From: Merluccius polli
Lineage: Eukaryota; Chordata; Actinopteri; Gadiformes; Merlucciidae
Assembly (NCBI GenBank): GCA_030340625.1
Contig: JAOPHQ010001778.1
Location: forward strand, 17,501-81,500
Direction: 5' to 3'
DNA: 64,000 nt
Below are positions 51,968 to 59,449 of this stretch, piece by piece; the stretch's first letter is position 1, and every line of letters starts with the position of its first letter. The position numbers and the translations under genes are program-made. Under the pieces are notes generated by a model, which was not told the DNA's origin, ran no database searches, and saw nothing but the letters and a program-made list of their open reading frames with translations.

Positions 51968-53383
51968 GTGCTCCCCCCCCCCCCCCCCCCCCCCGGGTCA
52001 ACTCGACTCCGGGTCACGAAGACAGAATCCGTCGCGGTCAGACGTGCAGCGCACACCCCGTCTCCGGCCCAAGTCACGGCAAGATTTGAGGCTTGCGATA
52101 ATTGCAATCATTTGACACGGTTGACCACCGTGAAAGACAAAACATGTCGTATAGTCTGTGTGGAGGAGTGTGTGTGTGTGTGTGGTCGATTAGTCATGCA
52201 CCACAGGTGTGTGCAGCCTCACCCCGCCCCAGAGTCGAACCGGTCTGACTCGGGCCGGGTGAGGCCTGCTTTAAGAAACACACGCACAACAGTCTGAATG
52301 GGATCAAACTGAAAAAGAAAAACTCCCTCTTGTGTTTCAGGTGGTCCGTAATTTCGAGCTGATGGGCCGCGTCAACCTGGACCAGCTGGAGATGATGAAG
52401 GAGTTCGGCAACGGCGCCGAGGACGAGAAACAGGAGGAGCAGGGGGCGGAGGAGGAGGAGCAGCGGCGGCGGCGGGAGGAGGAGGAGGAGATGATGATGA
52501 TGGCGGTCGACATGGTGACGGACGGAGGGAGCGTCGTTCAAGGAGGAGGAGGAGGAGGAGGAAGGAGTCGGCGACGACGAAGACATCGGACGCGGCGGAG
52601 AGCGCCGCGGCGGAAAAACGGGGAGAAACGAACGACGGCGCGATGGCAGAACATGAGGAAGAGGAGGAGGAGAGGGAGGAAGAGGAGGCGGCCGCTAAGG
52701 AGGCGGAGACGGAGAAGCCTGTCACTCAAGGTGAATGATCGTCAGTGAACCGCCTTTTGTTCTTGCATTTTTGGTTGAATGCTTATGTTGCTGCTAGGTG
52801 GTAAACACAATTCATAAACACAAAGTTGTAATCTATTTATTCAACCTCTGTAAATGCGTACATTTAATTTAACCGGTGCCTTTATGCTGCTATGACTGCT
52901 GTTTACCGGTATTGCTTTTATTGATCTATTTTGTCTTACCTTACGTTAACTACATCGGGAGAAGCCATGCGAAATGTCATTGTACCTTTAGTATAATGAC
53001 AATAAACATAAAGATTGTTTAGTTTGATTCACATTCACGTATTTTCTCTTCTTCCTGCCGTTCAAACTCACAGATAACCGGACCTCGTATGTCAACATAA
53101 GTATTAGTAATATGTAATATTACTAATAATAAGTATTTGACTAAATACATGAGCTTTTCAACGACATCATCACTTTAAAAGAGAAAAAAAAGAGTAAAAT
53201 GTGTTTTACTCTTTAAAAGAGTAAAATAATAGTAATAGTAAAATGACCCTGAGTGCAAAAGGACCCGTGTTGAAGTCATTGCCACGGCTACAAAAGAAAA
53301 AGAAAAATCTAAATACATATTCTTTAAGACACATAATGGATTAAAGAAAGATGGCAAATCAATGTCTGCTCTTCTATGTCCTT

Positions 53384-53424
<41 letters not shown>

Positions 53425-54654
53425 TTTAATAAACCGCTAAGCACAAGGCTGACTCGCTCATCTGAACTGCATTTCCCAGAAGACCTAGCGTCTCCCAGCA
53501 GCAGCAGCTGCAGCAGCAGCAGCAGCGGCGGCCTGAGCGGCCCGGGGAAGCGCCTGCCCTGTGAGTTCTGCGGTCGCTGCTTCACCAACAGCACAGAGTG
53601 GGAACGACATGTGCTCCGGCATGGCATGTTAGTACTGCCTATAACCTCCTTTAACCTCTCCTCGCTCGCCCAAACCGCTGAATATACAAATATACCACTT
53701 GGTGTCTACTCAGGTTTTTAATAGGGCTGGTCGATAATAGAGCGATAATTCAATATTATCGTTTACCGTCTTTGAATGGTACTGTGTCGTCATGAAATGA
53801 AGATATCAACTTGTCATGATACCCAGTTTTATAGTTTAAATGAATTACGATGAGCAGATAGGCCCTTCAAATTATCACATATGAGGTTTGAAACGTCAGA
53901 GAGAAAGGAAAACTAGTTTTATCCCAAAACCATGCTTTACATTTTCATATACTTCCATGTAATGACCCTCAGTTAGACAGACTGTTGGTATTTTCAATTC
54001 ATATTGTGATATTTATTGATACTGTGTTAAAATGAACCATATTTATTGTGATAATACATTTTTCCATGTCACCCAGCCCTTGTTTTTAACCCTTCTATTG
54101 CTCTATAGTGATATAATAATAATAACATATAACATATATAATATAACTTACAACACCGTGAGTGTATTGTTTTTCTCAGCATGAGTGGCCCCTCATTATG
54201 TTTAAATATGCGCTCTATCCAGATTGATGGGTATAAAGTAGTTAATGTATGTGTGTGTTTATCTGCATTTGTCTTTTTATCTATGAATCGCAGCACACTT
54301 TACAAACATGAGAATGTCACTAATCAGTGTGTTTTTTGTTTCCCTGAATAAATCAAGGTTTTGATGAATCGATCGGCTTTGTATGTCGAAAAACAAGATG
54401 GATCAACACTTATTATATTTTACACTTTGTTTTGAAGGTTGTTAAATAAAAACGCGAGGGACCCCAGCGCTGCTCCGGACGTCCCGGAGGGGCCCCCCGC
54501 TCCGCCCGCTGTGGACTCTTCCATCAGGACAGATGCCGGATTAGATCTGTCAGCCAGCCACCACACAGAGGAGGAGAAGGAGGCGGACGGACCCCCCACT
54601 GACTCCTTACAGACCACTGCAGATCTGTATGTGGAAAACAAAGAATCGCTTTAA
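32216..54654 (+). CDS. znf462: znf462: giant multi-C2H2 zinc-finger chromatin protein (12 coding exons)
   Basis: Spliced CDS: 32216-32462, 32576-37779, 37967-38101, 39940-40511, 42633-42751, 44021-44227, 46862-47096, 48180-48319, 48722-48945, 52341-52730, 53480-53627, 54438-54654. Every intron is GT-AG, and all phases agree except for an apparent break inside 52341-52730. The product is about 2,612 residues (the human protein is about 2,500) with roughly 35 C2H2 fingers. Many fingers end in the HYQ(K/R)(K/R)HP signature typical of ZNF462. The start MEVLQCDGCDF and the C-terminal finger CEFCGRCF are characteristic of the family. In mammals this nuclear protein is needed in neural development, is linked to G9A/GLP and HP1 heterochromatin, and its haploinsufficiency causes Weiss-Kruszka syndrome; that is family knowledge, not read from this sequence. 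The downstream neighbour rad23b matches vertebrate synteny. Identity is near certain; exon edges are very likely right, with the least certainty for 52341-52730. Confidence 0.95.
32576..37779 (+). CDS. znf462: znf462 giant zinc-finger exon (5,204 bp)
   Basis: Encodes residues 83-1817 without a stop. The acceptor is TTTCAG at 32575 and the donor GTAAAT at 37780 is phase 0. Fingers in order open with YQCKF, YSCQY, FACEW, FQCPF, YKCDE and HRCSL. A basic, Ser-rich linker follows, carrying KKKTATGKRARKS (nuclear-localisation-like) and PLDLS at residues 585-589 (34081-34095), a match to the CtBP co-repressor motif PxDLS. The second finger block then runs FYCKH, FRCLE, YMCRF, YDCDV, FYCKH, FFCQH, LLCRH, YHCEW, FRCQE, YQCTV, YKCRH, YRCKM, FKCQL, FKCAL, RKCSL, FKCLK and YQCSH. 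One huge internal exon is the hallmark of ZNF462 genes. Long antisense frames here are shadows of this exon. Confidence 0.97.
37967..38101 (+). CDS. znf462: znf462 coding exon, 45 codons
   Basis: Phase 0 on both sides. The acceptor is CAACAG at 37966 and the donor GTAATT at 38102. It encodes residues 1818-1862 with one finger opening FRCNFC and closing HLRKH. The nearly invariant family stretch VEVHPTLRAICNHLRKH is clear. Confidence 0.93.
38102..39939 (+). other. znf462 intron 4
   Basis: AT-rich, with no microsatellite of note and no recognisable ORF. GATGATTATGATGACG-type repeats at 39510-39560. Confidence 0.8.
39940..40511 (+). CDS. znf462: znf462 coding exon with poly-Gly and Ala/Gly linker
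   Basis: The acceptor GATGCCAG ends at 39939 (phase 0) and the donor GTGAGG at 40512 is phase 2. Residues 1863-2052 begin LEASEVPLTP. A run of 15 Gly (40015-40059), encoded by a GGT/GGC microsatellite, is followed by Asp/Gly and then Ala/Val/Gly-rich low complexity. The exon ends in two conserved fingers, YPCGQCDRVFMSMQG and YTCQYCQFVSPFRH, the second split by the intron. The low-complexity linker is far longer than in the mammalian protein as I know it, while the fingers remain conserved. Confidence 0.9.
40512..42632 (+). other. znf462 intron 5
   Basis: Contains a SINE tail (41581-41640), a C-run (42540-42549) and a T-run (42589-42609) that serves as the upstream part of the acceptor's pyrimidine tract. 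No ORF. Confidence 0.8.
41581..41640 (-). mobile_element. SINE/LINE 3' tail fragment
   Basis: Contains the teleost tail motif as ACTTTTATCCAAAGCGGCTG preceded by CATTTAGCCGAC. Only the tail is recognisable. Confidence 0.45.
42633..42751 (+). CDS. znf462: znf462 coding exon, 119 bp
   Basis: The acceptor CCCTCAG at 42632 lies downstream of a run of about 20 T. The first base completes Asn2053 of the split finger, which then reads LDRHVQSHHGHHKPF. The next finger opens FKCKFC and closes HLHKAH. The donor GTACAC at 42752 is phase 1. The phase and the residues HHGHHKPF match the family exactly. Confidence 0.93.
42752..44020 (+). other. znf462 intron 6
   Basis: CA repeat just after the donor (42754-42792), then AT-rich single-copy sequence. 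Nothing else recognised. Confidence 0.8.
44021..44227 (+). CDS. znf462: znf462 coding exon, 207 bp
   Basis: The acceptor CCTTGCAG ends at 44020. G+GT makes Gly2093, then GEHSSAYKC. The finger is YKCLSCPFSSMTISQLKEHS..H, where the run MTISQLKEHSL is a strong family signature. The tail is Ala-rich. The donor GTGAGG at 44228 is phase 1, only about 27 bases before a long TA repeat. Confidence 0.92.
44256..44360. repeat. (TA)n followed by T-runs, just inside znf462 intron 7
   Basis: About 66 bp of TA followed by about 35 T with one AA interruption, beginning 28 bases after the exon donor. Confidence 0.95.
44361..45769 (+). other. znf462 intron 7, part between repeats
   Basis: Single-copy sequence with one SINE (45247-45375). 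No exon signal; the flanking exons join in phase across it. Confidence 0.75.
45247..45375 (-). mobile_element. tRNA-derived SINE in znf462 intron 7
   Basis: On the minus strand: CACCTGGTAGAGCATGGCGC (A-box region), GGGGCTCGACTC (B-box region), then a short body and the tail TGTAAGACGCCTTGGATG. Similar to the SINE in intron 1, but with a better-preserved tRNA head. Confidence 0.7.
45770..46440. repeat. 35-bp minisatellite in znf462 intron 7
   Basis: Copies are built from CTCACCCTACCCTACCATAC and CTGACACTACCTAAC. Unit length varies around 35 bp, and copies at both edges are more diverged. Confidence 0.88.
46455..46850. repeat. composite minisatellite reaching the splice acceptor in znf462 intron 7
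   Basis: Alternating blocks CTCACCTTATATCTCCATCA with CCCCACCTCACATTATATCT, and CTCTGATGTCACCTCCC. The last unit runs almost to the acceptor at 46861, so the pyrimidine tract of that splice site derives from the repeat. Confidence 0.85.
46862..47096 (+). CDS. znf462: znf462 coding exon, 235 bp
   Basis: The acceptor TCCCACAG ends at 46861. The first two bases complete Asp2162, then PGYLEPADVRQQLTHYQ. Fingers are LTCEFCEFSSGYMQS..H, and the start of FKCKDCAFFTCYK, which is split after AA (phase 2; donor GTAAGC at 47097). The run HYRDRHGGKKLFKCKDC matches the family closely. The exon is GC-rich. Confidence 0.93.
47203..47490. repeat. tandem duplication of a ~145-bp AT-rich segment in znf462 intron 8
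   Basis: The segment beginning AAGTTGTATTTACTGTTATA at about 47200 recurs at about 47346 with a few substitutions (CGTATACAAA versus CGTACACACA). Both copies include GATAGATAGAAAATGGAAT. The high identity implies a recent duplication. Confidence 0.85.
47521..47583. repeat. two adjacent hairpins sharing a perfect palindrome
   Basis: 47521-47550 is a perfect 30-bp palindrome with the half TCGATTATTGTCTAT. A near-copy follows at 47554-47583. Cruciform-capable; no element ends are recognisable. Confidence 0.85.
48180..48319 (+). CDS. znf462: znf462 coding exon, 140 bp
   Basis: The acceptor GTGGTCAG ends at 48179. The first base completes Lys2240, and NTFTMHVDAGH finishes the finger begun in the previous exon. 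The next finger is LRCPLCLYHTKHKSNMIDHIVLH. The donor GTAGTC at 48320 is phase 1. The residues are almost identical to the family consensus. Confidence 0.93.
48320..48721 (+). other. znf462 intron 9
   Basis: 402 bp, no ORF of interest. A C-run (48582-48591) lies in the middle. The open frame running into the next exon from 48646 is simply an intron read-through. Confidence 0.85.
48722..48945 (+). CDS. znf462: znf462 coding exon, 224 bp, abutting a minisatellite
   Basis: The acceptor ATTCCCAG ends at 48721. AG completes Glu2287, then ERVVPLEVSRSKLSRHLQG, a conserved family stretch. Fingers are FRCRQCTFTCSSNPALQRHLQKH and YQCQLCYYDSG..H. The donor GTCAGC at 48946 is phase 0 and sits at the very edge of a 12-bp-unit minisatellite. 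Confidence 0.92.
48950..49517. repeat. 12-13-bp minisatellite beginning at a znf462 splice donor
   Basis: About 45 copies of GGGGTCTCTCCT/C variants (with GGGGTCCTCTCC) start within five bases of the exon donor at 48946. The 12-bp period gives long open frames on both strands (for example, repeats of ETPG on the minus strand); these are not genes. Confidence 0.93.
49520..49773 (-). mobile_element. truncated hAT-like repeat end
   Basis: On the minus strand the sequence starts TAGGGCTGGGCAATACATATCG and continues with repeated ATATCGATAT/ATCGTGATA motifs, a terminus very common in teleost hAT MITEs. No matching second terminus is seen; the other side merges into the minisatellite ending at about 49517. 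Confidence 0.55.
49805..50271 (+). mobile_element. Harbinger-like MITE carrying a MADF-domain fragment, 467 bp
   Basis: Terminal inverted repeats read GCTGCGTTCACAYGGA (left 49805, right end 50271), with AT dinucleotides on both sides (49803-49804, 50272-50273), as in ISL2EU-type Harbinger relatives. Between them, the + frame from about 49904 reads DEEKLIILVRQHPKLYD, then a region ending ADAWQPIG. That is the start of a MADF/Myb-like DNA-binding domain, the accessory protein that PIF/Harbinger transposons encode beside the transposase. The reading stops at 50054. The element lies in znf462 intron 10 and probably arose by internal deletion of a larger transposon. Confidence 0.75.
50776..50906. 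repeat. (TA)n-(TG)n compound microsatellite in znf462 intron 10
   Basis: TA run 50776-50810, then TG runs interrupted by TATA (50823-50900). Confidence 0.93.
50908..50965 (-). mobile_element. SINE/LINE 3' tail fragment
   Basis: ACTTTTATCCAAAGCGTCTT is the same shared tail, directly following a TG microsatellite (50823-50900). No tRNA head is recognisable nearby. Confidence 0.45.
52341..52730 (+). CDS. znf462: znf462 acidic exon with apparent frameshift
   Basis: The acceptor GTGTTTCAG ends at 52340 (phase 0). Residues from about 2362 read VVRNFELMGRVNLDQLE, the family-conserved stretch, followed by Glu-rich sequence to about 52540. After the GGA repeat at 52542-52561, this frame turns into implausible Arg-rich sequence and its donor would be phase 0, which does not fit the next exon. 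The frame starting at 52541 reads KESATTKTSDAAESAAAE, then Glu/Ala-rich to KPVTQ, and gives a phase-1 donor (GTGAAT at 52731) that joins correctly to EDL in the next exon. One missing base, or two extra, in the repeat would explain it. Whether this is an assembly error or a real lesion cannot be told here. Confidence 0.75.
52731..53479 (+). other. znf462 intron 11
   Basis: 749 bp, AT-rich, with an AGTAAAA/TTTTACT inverted patch (53180-53245) and the TA run. No ORF. Confidence 0.8.
53385..53420. repeat. (TA)n microsatellite in znf462 intron 11
   Basis: A 36-bp TA run 60 bases upstream of the acceptor of the last zinc-finger exon. Confidence 0.93.
53480..53627 (+). CDS. znf462: znf462 last zinc-finger exon with poly-Ser
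   Basis: The acceptor ATTTCCCAG ends at 53479. The first two bases complete Glu (phase 1 in). EDLASPSSSS begins a Ser run encoded by AGC repeats (53496-53527). The final finger is LPCEFCGRCFTNSTEWERHVLRH, matching the family's last finger. The donor GTTAGT at 53628 splits Met (AT|G). Confidence 0.92.
53722..54081 (+). mobile_element. hAT-type MITE in znf462 intron 12, 360 bp
   Basis: The left end is TAGGGCTGGTCGATAAT and the right end is the inverted AAGGGCTGGGTGACAT. A perfect 8-bp duplication GTTTTTAA lies at 53714-53721 and 54082-54089. The interior is AT-rich with GATAAT/ATTATC inverted motifs and no ORF. It starts only 94 bases after the exon donor. Confidence 0.85.
54438..54654 (+). 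CDS. znf462: znf462 terminal coding exon
   Basis: The acceptor TTTTGAAG ends at 54437. G completes Met, then LLNKNARDPSAAPDV. A Pro/Ser/Glu-rich C terminus includes GLDLSA, equivalent to the family's terminal D-F/L-S motif. The stop is TAA at 54652. There are no fingers in this exon; the tail is divergent, as is usual for the family. Confidence 0.88.
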
Positions 54655-57600
54655 ACCAAAAAAAAAAAAAACACATCAGCAGTTTGGTAAAAAAAAAGAA
54701 GAAAAAAAAGATTTGTGGCCTCATTAGACACTATAAAAAAAAAAGGGGTAGGGTGGGGTCTGAGTTGGGTGTTCAAGATTATAGCGTGAGTAAGTACATA
54801 AAACTAAAGAAAAGGAAATGTGAAACGACGAAAAAAAACAAAAAACATTGAAGTGAATTTTATTTTTTTGTTGGAGCGTTCATGTTTTTTTCAGAGCTAC
54901 TAGGTTACGCCACATTCGACTCGTTCTTCAAAATGGCCGAACTACGGCGGCCCCGGGAGCCCGACACACACACACACACACACACCGCAAGAAAACACAT
55001 GCAAAAAATCGACAATTAAGAAAACCTCATCAATTTGGCAAACAACAGGCGTGCTCTCGGGGCCGCCGTACCGAACCCCTACTGTGTGGTCCCCTAGGAC
55101 AGATCTATATATTAATATATTGGTAACCAATAGTGAACAGATCTCTAGACGTGCTTGTCGAAAAAACTACAATCGAACGACTCCACCTAGACGAGTCTAT
55201 TGTGGTCATTGTTGAGGTCGTCGTCCAAAATGGAACTAAATTGATGCATTTTATTGTTTAAGCACCTTTTGAATAACCCTGCAATCCCCGACCTCCACCC
55301 GAAAGAAAAGCGGTGAGGTGTAAAAGCATTTAACTCTCTTCTTCTTCGTCCGCTGCAGAGCTACCTTACTTATTTAATGATTGAAGTTCAGAGTTCAGCG
55401 TCTTAGCCTTGTTTTTCACTATGTATACGTATTCCTCGCGGAATAGTTGCACCTTATAACTTCAATAGTTTGTTTTTTTTGTTGTTGTTTTTTTCAGTTC
55501 TAGAGATATCTGCAATTGTCCCCCCGTTCCCCCGGCTCCTCGAAGATTATAGCAAATTGCTATATTTATAGATTCCCTTATATTATACTACGTATACGAA
55601 TTCTTCCCCCGAACATTTCCACTCCTAAACTACATGTTTATAAATTATGTGTCCGGTTGTTTCACTGATGATGAAAACGGAGTTGACATTTTAATTGTGT
55701 TGTTTTTAATCCGTCTGCTTCGGCCATTTTGCACATTGTACTGCAGTAGCAGTACGATATAAGAATACGTGAAGCAGACTGTAAAACACTGACCTGTGAG
55801 GTGTGAGGTCCTTTTCATCATCATTGGAGATTACCGGCAGAATTCGTTTTTACATGTTTGTTTGTGATGAGTGTGAGAAGTTTGGACTTTAATGTGAACA
55901 TTTGACAACTTTTATTTTATTTTAGGTGCATAAGTGAAGTTCCCTTACTTGAAATCCTATACTCTCTATACGTGTTTTAAGACATCTGTCGGAGCCTGCA
56001 TTTGTGTGCTTATTTTTTAGACGAAGCTGTGTTATTATCGATGAAAAAAAAAAAAAAAAAAGGCAGAGATTGTATTTGTTTGAAGTTGCTGCTTAAATAC
56101 CCCAAAGCCTTATTAGAAATCAGTAGCAATTAAGAAATTCGCCGACAAGCATCATTCGAAAAATACAAAATGACTTGAGTGTCAACTCTATTGAGCTTTC
56201 AAATTCGGAGAGGAACGCATTGAACAATTGCGTTCCTGGTACCAAAATATTTATCGAACTGGCTATGTTTGCTGTGATTGTCTTTCCTGGTTGGTGGAAA
56301 TAGGGCATCTTGGTTGGACTCATTGAATACTATGAGGGAAACCCAAGTAATCGACTTGTTTTCAGCGATGTATAGAAAACAGAACTACTTGTTACATGTT
56401 TGAAATGTTGGTGTTTGAGAAAGGATACTTAAACCTTTTTTTATTTAATTTGTGGTGTTGTTCACATTATTAAACAGAAAGTAAAACAAAAGAAGATTAT
56501 AAAAAACCCTTTCATGGGTATTTGAATTCCCGCTCCGGTGTTAAGACACTGCTGTGCAACATCTGGGTACAGTTGAACATATGTTGCACTGCAACAGAAA
56601 TGAGCAGATAGTGTAGTAGTGTGCAATCAGTGTGGTTGCGCAACAATTCAAGGCGAGCAATGCAAATTCCTAATGGTCCGTGGCCAGTGCTTTTAATTTG
56701 AAAATCGTAATTAGTATTATCTTTCAAATTAAATTTATTGTTTTAATTTATATATATACATATATATATCTAGTTTAGTTCCATCCTTTGCTCAACTATT
56801 TACCAAGAGATGTACTTGTTGTAGATTGGGTTAACAGTTCAGACCTTTAGTTTAATAGTCCTAGTGTGCCTCCCAGTTAATAGTTGAGAGGCAAACTGGT
56901 TTAAGAATGTAGCAGACCCCCCCCCCCCCCCCCCAGCACCACCATCACCCCTCAACAGTCACTCAGCCCTACCAGCTCAGCGTAAAAACCAGTGACTTGG
57001 TGCTGAATCTCAAAGCCCTCTTGTTGTTTATGGGGCTGTCCTGTCAGCTTTCCGAAGCAACTGAAAAAACTGTCGGAAAGAAAATCTGTTGAGAACGAGC
57101 GTAGCATTGGCAGCTTGTCGCCTAGCATGCAACCCCCCCCCCCCCCCCCTTACCACCACCACCCCCCCCCCCCCTATCGAACACACACACACACACACAC
57201 ACACACAAGTTGGACCTAGTGTCCATAGAAGCTATGTACTCCAAAACTAGTCGCTGTCCTGTACTAATTTATCGTTGGAAAGAAGAAGAAAACATATTTA
57301 TGACGCCCTCACTGTGTGGATTCAGACTGTATCGATGTTACCTCCCGGTTTTCCTTCTATCTTAACCCCTGCTGACGACACACTGGATACTTGTAAATAC
57401 GTTTAGTTTGCTTCCGTTACATTTCTCGTTTTATTCAGACCGTTTTCCTCCATAGTTTGATTTTTAGAGTCTTCTCTTTTCTTGCCTTCTGTCCGATTAA
57501 AATAAAACAAAAAAAAACCGTTTTCCTGATGTTGGGTTGTGATATTGCCTAGAATGATTGTTTACAAATGTGTTCCATTTATCTCTGGATATTCTGTAAA

Positions 57601-57655
57601 TATTGTAATTCATTGTCTTTTTTTAACTTGATAATAAAGTTATAATAGTCAACCC
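54655..57655 (+). other. znf462: znf462 3' untranslated region
   Basis: About 3 kb of AT-rich sequence with no supported ORF runs from the stop to the AATAAA at 57633. It contains A-rich tracts (54658-54740, 56044-56060), a CA repeat (54965-54984), C-runs (56918-56934, 57132-57149, 57163-57174) and a CA repeat at 57181-57207. The extent is inferred from the absence of another gene and the position of the polyadenylation signal; the human 3' UTR is similarly long. Confidence 0.65.
57633..57638 (+). other. znf462: probable znf462 polyadenylation signal
   Basis: AATAAA within a T-rich then AT-rich context (TTGATAATAAAGTT), followed after about 25 bases by GTGTCTGCGTTGCGTGTTT, a GU-rich downstream element. 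An earlier candidate AATAAA lies at 57501. The next gene's start lies 1.7 kb further on. Confidence 0.6.
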
Positions 57656-57927
57656 CCTCGTGTCTGCGTTGCGTGTTTCGGTAAAAGTAGGCCTAAGTAA
57701 ACTTCTGCAGCCCTAATACATATTCATGGTCCCGGTCATTAGGATTCAGGACATGGTTCAGCCATGAACTCCAACACCTATTAGGGAAACGTTTCACAAA
57801 CTAACGTAACGGGGTGAGGGACTGCAATACTCATTATTTGACCGTAAGTGAGGATATTTTAATGATGTCACCGTCAAAATGACATCGTATGATGCAATTG
57901 TCAAAAGTCAGACAATCACAGAGGCCC

Positions 57928-58040
<113 letters not shown>

Positions 58041-58420
58041 GGGCATGCATGTAATTCTTTGCACGTTTAACACCACATTAGTAACAGTGGGCAGATTGCC
58101 CTGGATAACACTGATCCCATGGCTTAATAATTGTCTTTAACTAGCTTAGTGGCTTACTAACACCTTGTTGAATTATTATATCGCAAGTATTTGAACTTCA
58201 AACAAACAAGAGAGCTGTCCTCTGCTATATATACACATGTATGTTGGAGGGTGTGTGCATCTTTTATATCAAGGGCCTCACATCTTTTTAAAAAATATGT
58301 CGAGCCGCCTGGGAATCGCCCGGTAAGCTTCTCAATCACTAATCACTTCGGAGGAGGACGAACGGACGACCCCCAGGGACAGTGGGATGCGAGGAGACGC
58401 TGCAGCCAGAGAGTGAAAGA

Positions 58421-58422
58421 TG

Positions 58423-58455
<33 letters not shown>
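58421..58455. repeat. (CTG)n trinucleotide repeat
   Basis: About 11 CTG units between znf462 and rad23b. The frames through it show no domain. Confidence 0.9.
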
Positions 58456-58456
<1 letters not shown>

Positions 58457-59149
58457 GTGTGGGACCTCTGTGGTGATGGATAAATGGAGGATGGCTAGAG
58501 GATAGAGAGCAGAAGAAGGAAGGAATAAAATGGAAGAATGACACAAAAAATGGGTAAAATGCAGAGGGGATTGGGTCATTTAAATTTACATTTTATTAAA
58601 CATAATAGGCTTAGTCATACTATTTTCATATTAAATAGACATACAAGGTCAGGACTTCCCAAGGCTTCTTAGGAAGCCATTTTGTTGGAGATGCTGCAGA
58701 GTCCATTGCCTTAGGGCTGCTACTGGTTCCTCACCTGGAGCAGTTCATGGTTGGTTACACCGTTTCTTAAATAATACCTATTGGGTGCGATGAATAAAAC
58801 TATAATAAGCAAGCTGCTTTTAACTCAATCAGTTAAATGTATGAACACTGAAGTGGTCTTTACTTTTAGGTAAATGTACAAATAAATAGGCCGGCGAGGT
58901 AAGGTAGTGAGTTAACAAATCATAAAGAATACATAAACAACCGCACAATAAGTTAGTTAAACGATATTAAAGCGAAATATTTTACTATTATTACATTTTA
59001 ATAAATTATTTAAAAAAATGAATTGTTGCAAATATATTGTTGTACATTTCCCAGTTATATATAAAAGTATAAACAAAAATTTACAAAATGTTATTTTTTA
59101 CAAAAAAGTATAAAAAGCATATATAAAAGTATAAAGTATAAAATATAAC

Positions 59150-59383
59150 GTATAAAGGACCTCCGACCTGCAGGGGCGCCAGTGAGCAACCGCCGCTCCG
59201 TCCGCTACAGAGAAGAAGAAGAGGAGGAGCGCTGAACCCAATGGCGGTGACCAGCACTGAGTAATGAGCTCGCAATAATAATAATAACATTAATAACCAT
59301 CATAACAATCATAATAACACAGCTGATGTGTGAGAGAATAGCTCATCAAGTCCCTTAAACCGCGGACAGTGACCGTTGCTAGC
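59150..59383 (+). promoter_or_regulatory. probable rad23b promoter and 5' UTR
   Basis: A local rise in GC includes CAATGGCGGTG at about 59240, a good match to the YY1-type motif (ATGGCGG) common at TATA-less housekeeping promoters, plus GGCGCC and CCGCGG sites. It lies immediately upstream of the rad23b ATG. No TATA box is seen. The start site is not determinable from sequence alone. Confidence 0.4.
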
Positions 59384-59449
59384 ATGCAGATCACTCTGAA
59401 AACCCTCCAGCAGCAGTCCTTTAAAATAGACGTCGACGAGGAAGAGACG
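59384..59449 (+). CDS. rad23b: rad23b exon 1 (UBL residues 1-22)
   Basis: The ATG at 59384 is in the context GCTAGCATGC. It encodes MQITLKTLQQQSFKIDVDEE and ends Glu-Thr. The donor ACG|GTAAGA is strong, phase 0. Confidence 0.95.

Larger units (their letters stand above)
50282..52340 (+). other. znf462 intron 10, right part
   Basis: Repeats at 50776-50906, a SINE tail (50908-50965), a GT run (51930-51963) and a C-run (51973-51994). Otherwise AT-rich single-copy sequence without coding signal. Confidence 0.75.

Noticed and set aside
52515..52590. Micro-intron (GTGACG to CGAAG) to repair the exon frame
   Set aside because: It would restore phase, but is only about 70 bp, lacks any pyrimidine tract and starts in sequence that still looks coding.
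54439..54654. Separate small gene starting at 54439
   Set aside because: The phase and residues (Met split across the intron, then LLNKN) make it the terminal znf462 exon.
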